A stretch of DNA of 64,000 nucleotides, taken from positions 114,794-178,793 of the forward strand of contig PLTZ01000013.1 of assembly GCA_003164715.1 (NCBI GenBank). Direction: 5' to 3'. The stretch is from Opitutaceae bacterium. Lineage in GTDB: Bacteria; Verrucomicrobiota; Verrucomicrobiia; Opitutales; Opitutaceae. This document shows, piece after piece, positions 61,723 through 64,000 of the stretch. Every line of letters begins with the position of its first letter. The stretch's first letter is position 1. The notes below the pieces were generated by a model, which was given only the letters and a program-made list of their open reading frames with translations, had not been told where the DNA came from and made no database searches. The position numbers and the translations under genes were made by a program.

Positions 61723-63996
61723 ATGAAGACACACACGACCAAGCGTCCGGTTCACCCTGTCCCGTGCAGGTTCCCGAGTTCATCACTTGTGCGGTCCGCC
61801 CTTCTCGTCGCGGCCGCCCTGGCGACGGCACTCGGCCTGCCTGCCCAGGGCAACTACGCCACGCCCTACACGTTCACGACGCTTTCGGGGAAGGCCTTCG
61901 ACGAAGGAAACATGAACGGAACGGGAACGTCGGCGCTTTTCGCGCAACCCGTGGGGCTTGCGGTTGACGGAAACGGAAACCTCTACGTGGCGGATTCCCT
62001 GAACCAGGAGGTCCGGAAGATCACGAGCGCGGGGATCGTCACGACCTTTGTCGACGCTAGCGCCATCAAGGCCGCACTTGATTTCACCCCGAGCAACCCC
62101 TTCATGGGCTTCGACCCCTACGGCCTGGCGGTCGACGGCGCGGGCAACGTGTACGTGTCGGACGTCGGCTACGGCGCGATCTGGATGGTATCGAGCACCG
62201 GGGTCGTCACCCCCGTCGCCGGGGGTGCCAGCGCCCAGGGCGTCGTGGACGGAGTGGGCAATCTGGCCGGATTCGGAAACCCCACGGGCATCGGCGTCGA
62301 CACGAGCGGAAACGTGTATGTCGCCGACGGCTACACCCTACGCAGAATTGCGGTCGGCGGCCGGGTCAGCACGCTGGCGGGAGACCCCAAGCTCTATGGC
62401 TACTCCGACGGAACGGGGGGGATCGCCCGGTTTGGCGGGCTCAGGGGGCTGGCCGTCGACAGCAGCGGGAACATCTTCGCCACGGATGACGGCGGCTTCA
62501 CCATCCGCAAGATCACGAGCGCCGGCGTCGTCACCACGATCGCGGGTTCGCCCGACAACCCCGGCTACGCCGACGGGACGGGATCGGCCGCGCTTTTCGA
62601 TGCTCCCGAAGGGATCGCGGTCGACGGCAACGACAACCTGTACGTCACGGTGGCAGACAACACGATCCGGAAGGTAACGAGCGCCGGCGTCGTCACGACA
62701 CTGGCGGGCAAGGACGGGGTCTCGGGCCCCGCCGACGGGACGGGAGCCGGCGCCCTGTTCAACGGCCCGATTGGCATCGCCGTGGACTCCGCAGGAAACC
62801 TGTTTGTCGCGGATTCCACCGACGATACGATCAGGGAGCGCTACGCCGCCGCCAACGCGGCGCCGACGATAACGCTGCAGCCCACCCCGCTGTCCGTTGC
62901 GCTTGGGGCGTCGGCCACGTTCACCGTGCAGGCGTCCGGCGTGCCCGCGCCCAATTACCAGTGGCAGTTCAATGGCGCGAACATCAGCGGCGCGACGAAC
63001 ACGAGCCTGACGGTCGCGAACGTCCAGGCGACGAGCCTCGGAAGTTATGCCGTCGTGGTCTCAAACAGTGTCGCCAGCGTGACCTCGAATTCCTGCGCGC
63101 TCTCGAGCCCCGGCGTCTCGCCGGTCGCCGCCGTGCTGCAGCCGCGCCTTGCCAACATCTCAAGCCGCGCCTATGTCGGGGCGGGCGCGAGCATGGAGAT
63201 AGCCGGCTTTGTGGTCGCAGGACCTCCGGGGTCCACCGACCAGGTGCTCATTCGCGGGATCGGACCGTCGCTGGCACAATTCGGTGTGAGCGGAGTCCTC
63301 AACTATCCGGTACTGACCCTCTTTGACTCCAGCGGTGCGCAGATCGCCGTTGACGACCTCAGCTGGAGTTCGAACTCAAACTTTGCGCAGATTGTGTCGG
63401 CCGAGGCGACCACCGGCGCCTTTCCGCTGCCTTATATGAGCGGCGACGCCGCGCTGCTGGTGAGCCTCGCTCCGGGCAGCTACACGGCCGAGGTGTCGGC
63501 GAGCTCCCTCATCACGGAATCAGACAACACGCCGGGAGTCGGCCTCGCCGAGGTCTACGAGGTGAGCAGTGCGGGCGCGCAGATCGTCAACATCTCGACG
63601 CGGGCGTACGTCGGCACCGGATCCAACGTGGAGATAGCCGGCATCGTCGTGACGGGCGGCTCACCCGCGTATGTGCTGGTCCGCGCGGTCGGGCCGACCC
63701 TGGCGCAGTTTGGCGTGAGCGGGGCGCTGGCGAAGCCGTCGCTTAGCGTCACCGATTCGTCCGGGAACACGATTGCCACCAATACGGGCTGGTCGACCGC
63801 GTCCAATGCCGCTTCGGTCGCCTCGGCGACGGCCGCGGTGGGAGCGTTTGCGCTGCCTTCCGGGAGCGCCGACTGCGCCCTCCTGCTCACGCTCCAGCCG
63901 GGATCCTACACGGCGGTCGTATCGGGAGTCGCGGGCACGACCGGCGTCGCCCTCGTCGAGGCCTATCAGATCCAGTTGGTGGGCACCCCGCCGTAG
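61723..63996 (+). CDS. Secreted NHL-repeat / Ig-domain protein with duplicated C-terminal module
   Basis: Started at the ATG at 61723 (757 residues, MKTHTTKRPVHPVPCRFPSS), with a signal peptide (LVRSALLVAAALATALGLPAQ). Residues about 60-385 contain five NHL repeats (GLAVDGNGNLYVADSLNQEV, GIAVDSAGNLFVADSTDDTI), forming a beta-propeller. An Ig-like domain follows (PLSVALGASATFTVQASGVP, about 390-470). Two copies of a module of about 130 residues end the protein: ISSRAYVGAGASMEIAGFVV and ISTRAYVGTGSNVEIAGIVV, each followed by VLIRGIGPSLAQFGVSG-like text. It is probably a cell-surface or secreted binding protein. Such modules are typical of Opitutus-type bacteria. Confidence 0.88.
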   Translation: MKTHTTKRPVHPVPCRFPSSSLVRSALLVAAALATALGLPAQGNYATPYTFTTLSGKAFDEGNMNGTGTSALFAQPVGLAVDGNGNLYVADSLNQEVRKITSAGIVTTFVDASAIKAALDFTPSNPFMGFDPYGLAVDGAGNVYVSDVGYGAIWMVSSTGVVTPVAGGASAQGVVDGVGNLAGFGNPTGIGVDTSGNVYVADGYTLRRIAVGGRVSTLAGDPKLYGYSDGTGGIARFGGLRGLAVDSSGNIFATDDGGFTIRKITSAGVVTTIAGSPDNPGYADGTGSAALFDAPEGIAVDGNDNLYVTVADNTIRKVTSAGVVTTLAGKDGVSGPADGTGAGALFNGPIGIAVDSAGNLFVADSTDDTIRERYAAANAAPTITLQPTPLSVALGASATFTVQASGVPAPNYQWQFNGANISGATNTSLTVANVQATSLGSYAVVVSNSVASVTSNSCALSSPGVSPVAAVLQPRLANISSRAYVGAGASMEIAGFVVAGPPGSTDQVLIRGIGPSLAQFGVSGVLNYPVLTLFDSSGAQIAVDDLSWSSNSNFAQIVSAEATTGAFPLPYMSGDAALLVSLAPGSYTAEVSASSLITESDNTPGVGLAEVYEVSSAGAQIVNISTRAYVGTGSNVEIAGIVVTGGSPAYVLVRAVGPTLAQFGVSGALAKPSLSVTDSSGNTIATNTGWSTASNAASVASATAAVGAFALPSGSADCALLLTLQPGSYTAVVSGVAGTTGVALVEAYQIQLVGTPP

Positions 63997-64000
63997 GCCA

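Overview
The window is a high-GC chromosomal segment from a Gram-negative bacterium. A 973-residue TonB-dependent receptor, an Mla-type phospholipid transport operon, lipoproteins, secreted glycoside hydrolases (GH2, GH127, a GH20-like enzyme) and a fused ankyrin/cytochrome protein together suggest Verrucomicrobiota, probably the Opitutales/Opitutaceae. This placement is inferred from gene content and protein style, because no rRNA is present.

Layout. 1-16.6 kb: carbohydrate and peptide catabolism: secreted MBL hydrolase (partial), GH2 beta-galactosidase, aldo/keto reductase, lipoprotein, secreted CN-hydrolase, MFS transporter, M3 metallopeptidase, GH127, acyltransferase, and an ankyrin/disc-protein/cytochrome fusion. 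16.8-26.5 kb: an accessory region bounded on the right by an intact tmRNA gene (ssrA, minus strand, 26484-26840). It contains six further copies of the ssrA 3' end, at about 16.78, 19.96, 21.41, 23.10, 24.92 and 25.60 kb. Between the copies lie small cargo units: two nucleotidyltransferase toxin-antitoxin-like pairs, a decayed copy of one of them, a RelBE pair, a GT-C-like membrane protein, a lipoprotein, an M20 peptidase and an unrecognised secreted protein. At least five copies are followed by a short, related reading frame that looks like the C-terminal tail of a missing integrase.

27.1-32.1 kb: TonB receptor with a strong terminator, and a GH20-like hydrolase translationally coupled to a CCA-adding enzyme. 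33.5-40.7 kb: core genes: DUF423 protein, rplM-rpsI, and an arginine cluster argC, argJ (opposite strand), argB-argD, argF; argG lies separately at 51.9 kb. 40.6-45.5 kb: a three-gene overlapping operon joining a 2-oxoacid:ferredoxin oxidoreductase (delta-alpha and beta-gamma fusions) to an ADP-forming acyl-CoA synthetase, a route to ATP by substrate-level phosphorylation. 46-51.6 kb: small stress-type proteins, PRC-barrel protein, old yellow enzyme, and a membrane/TPR protein. 53.2-57.7 kb: a five-gene operon of a WPF-repeat secreted protein, MlaE, MlaF, MlaD and a thioredoxin-like protein. 57.9-64 kb: a frameshifted MBL hydrolase, the rRNA methyltransferases RsmD and RsmE, an aldo/keto reductase and a secreted NHL/Ig-domain protein.

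The most unusual feature is the ssrA-anchored array. It reads as a layered record of repeated site-specific insertions at one tmRNA gene, each leaving a 3'-end scar and one small, often addiction-type, cargo.
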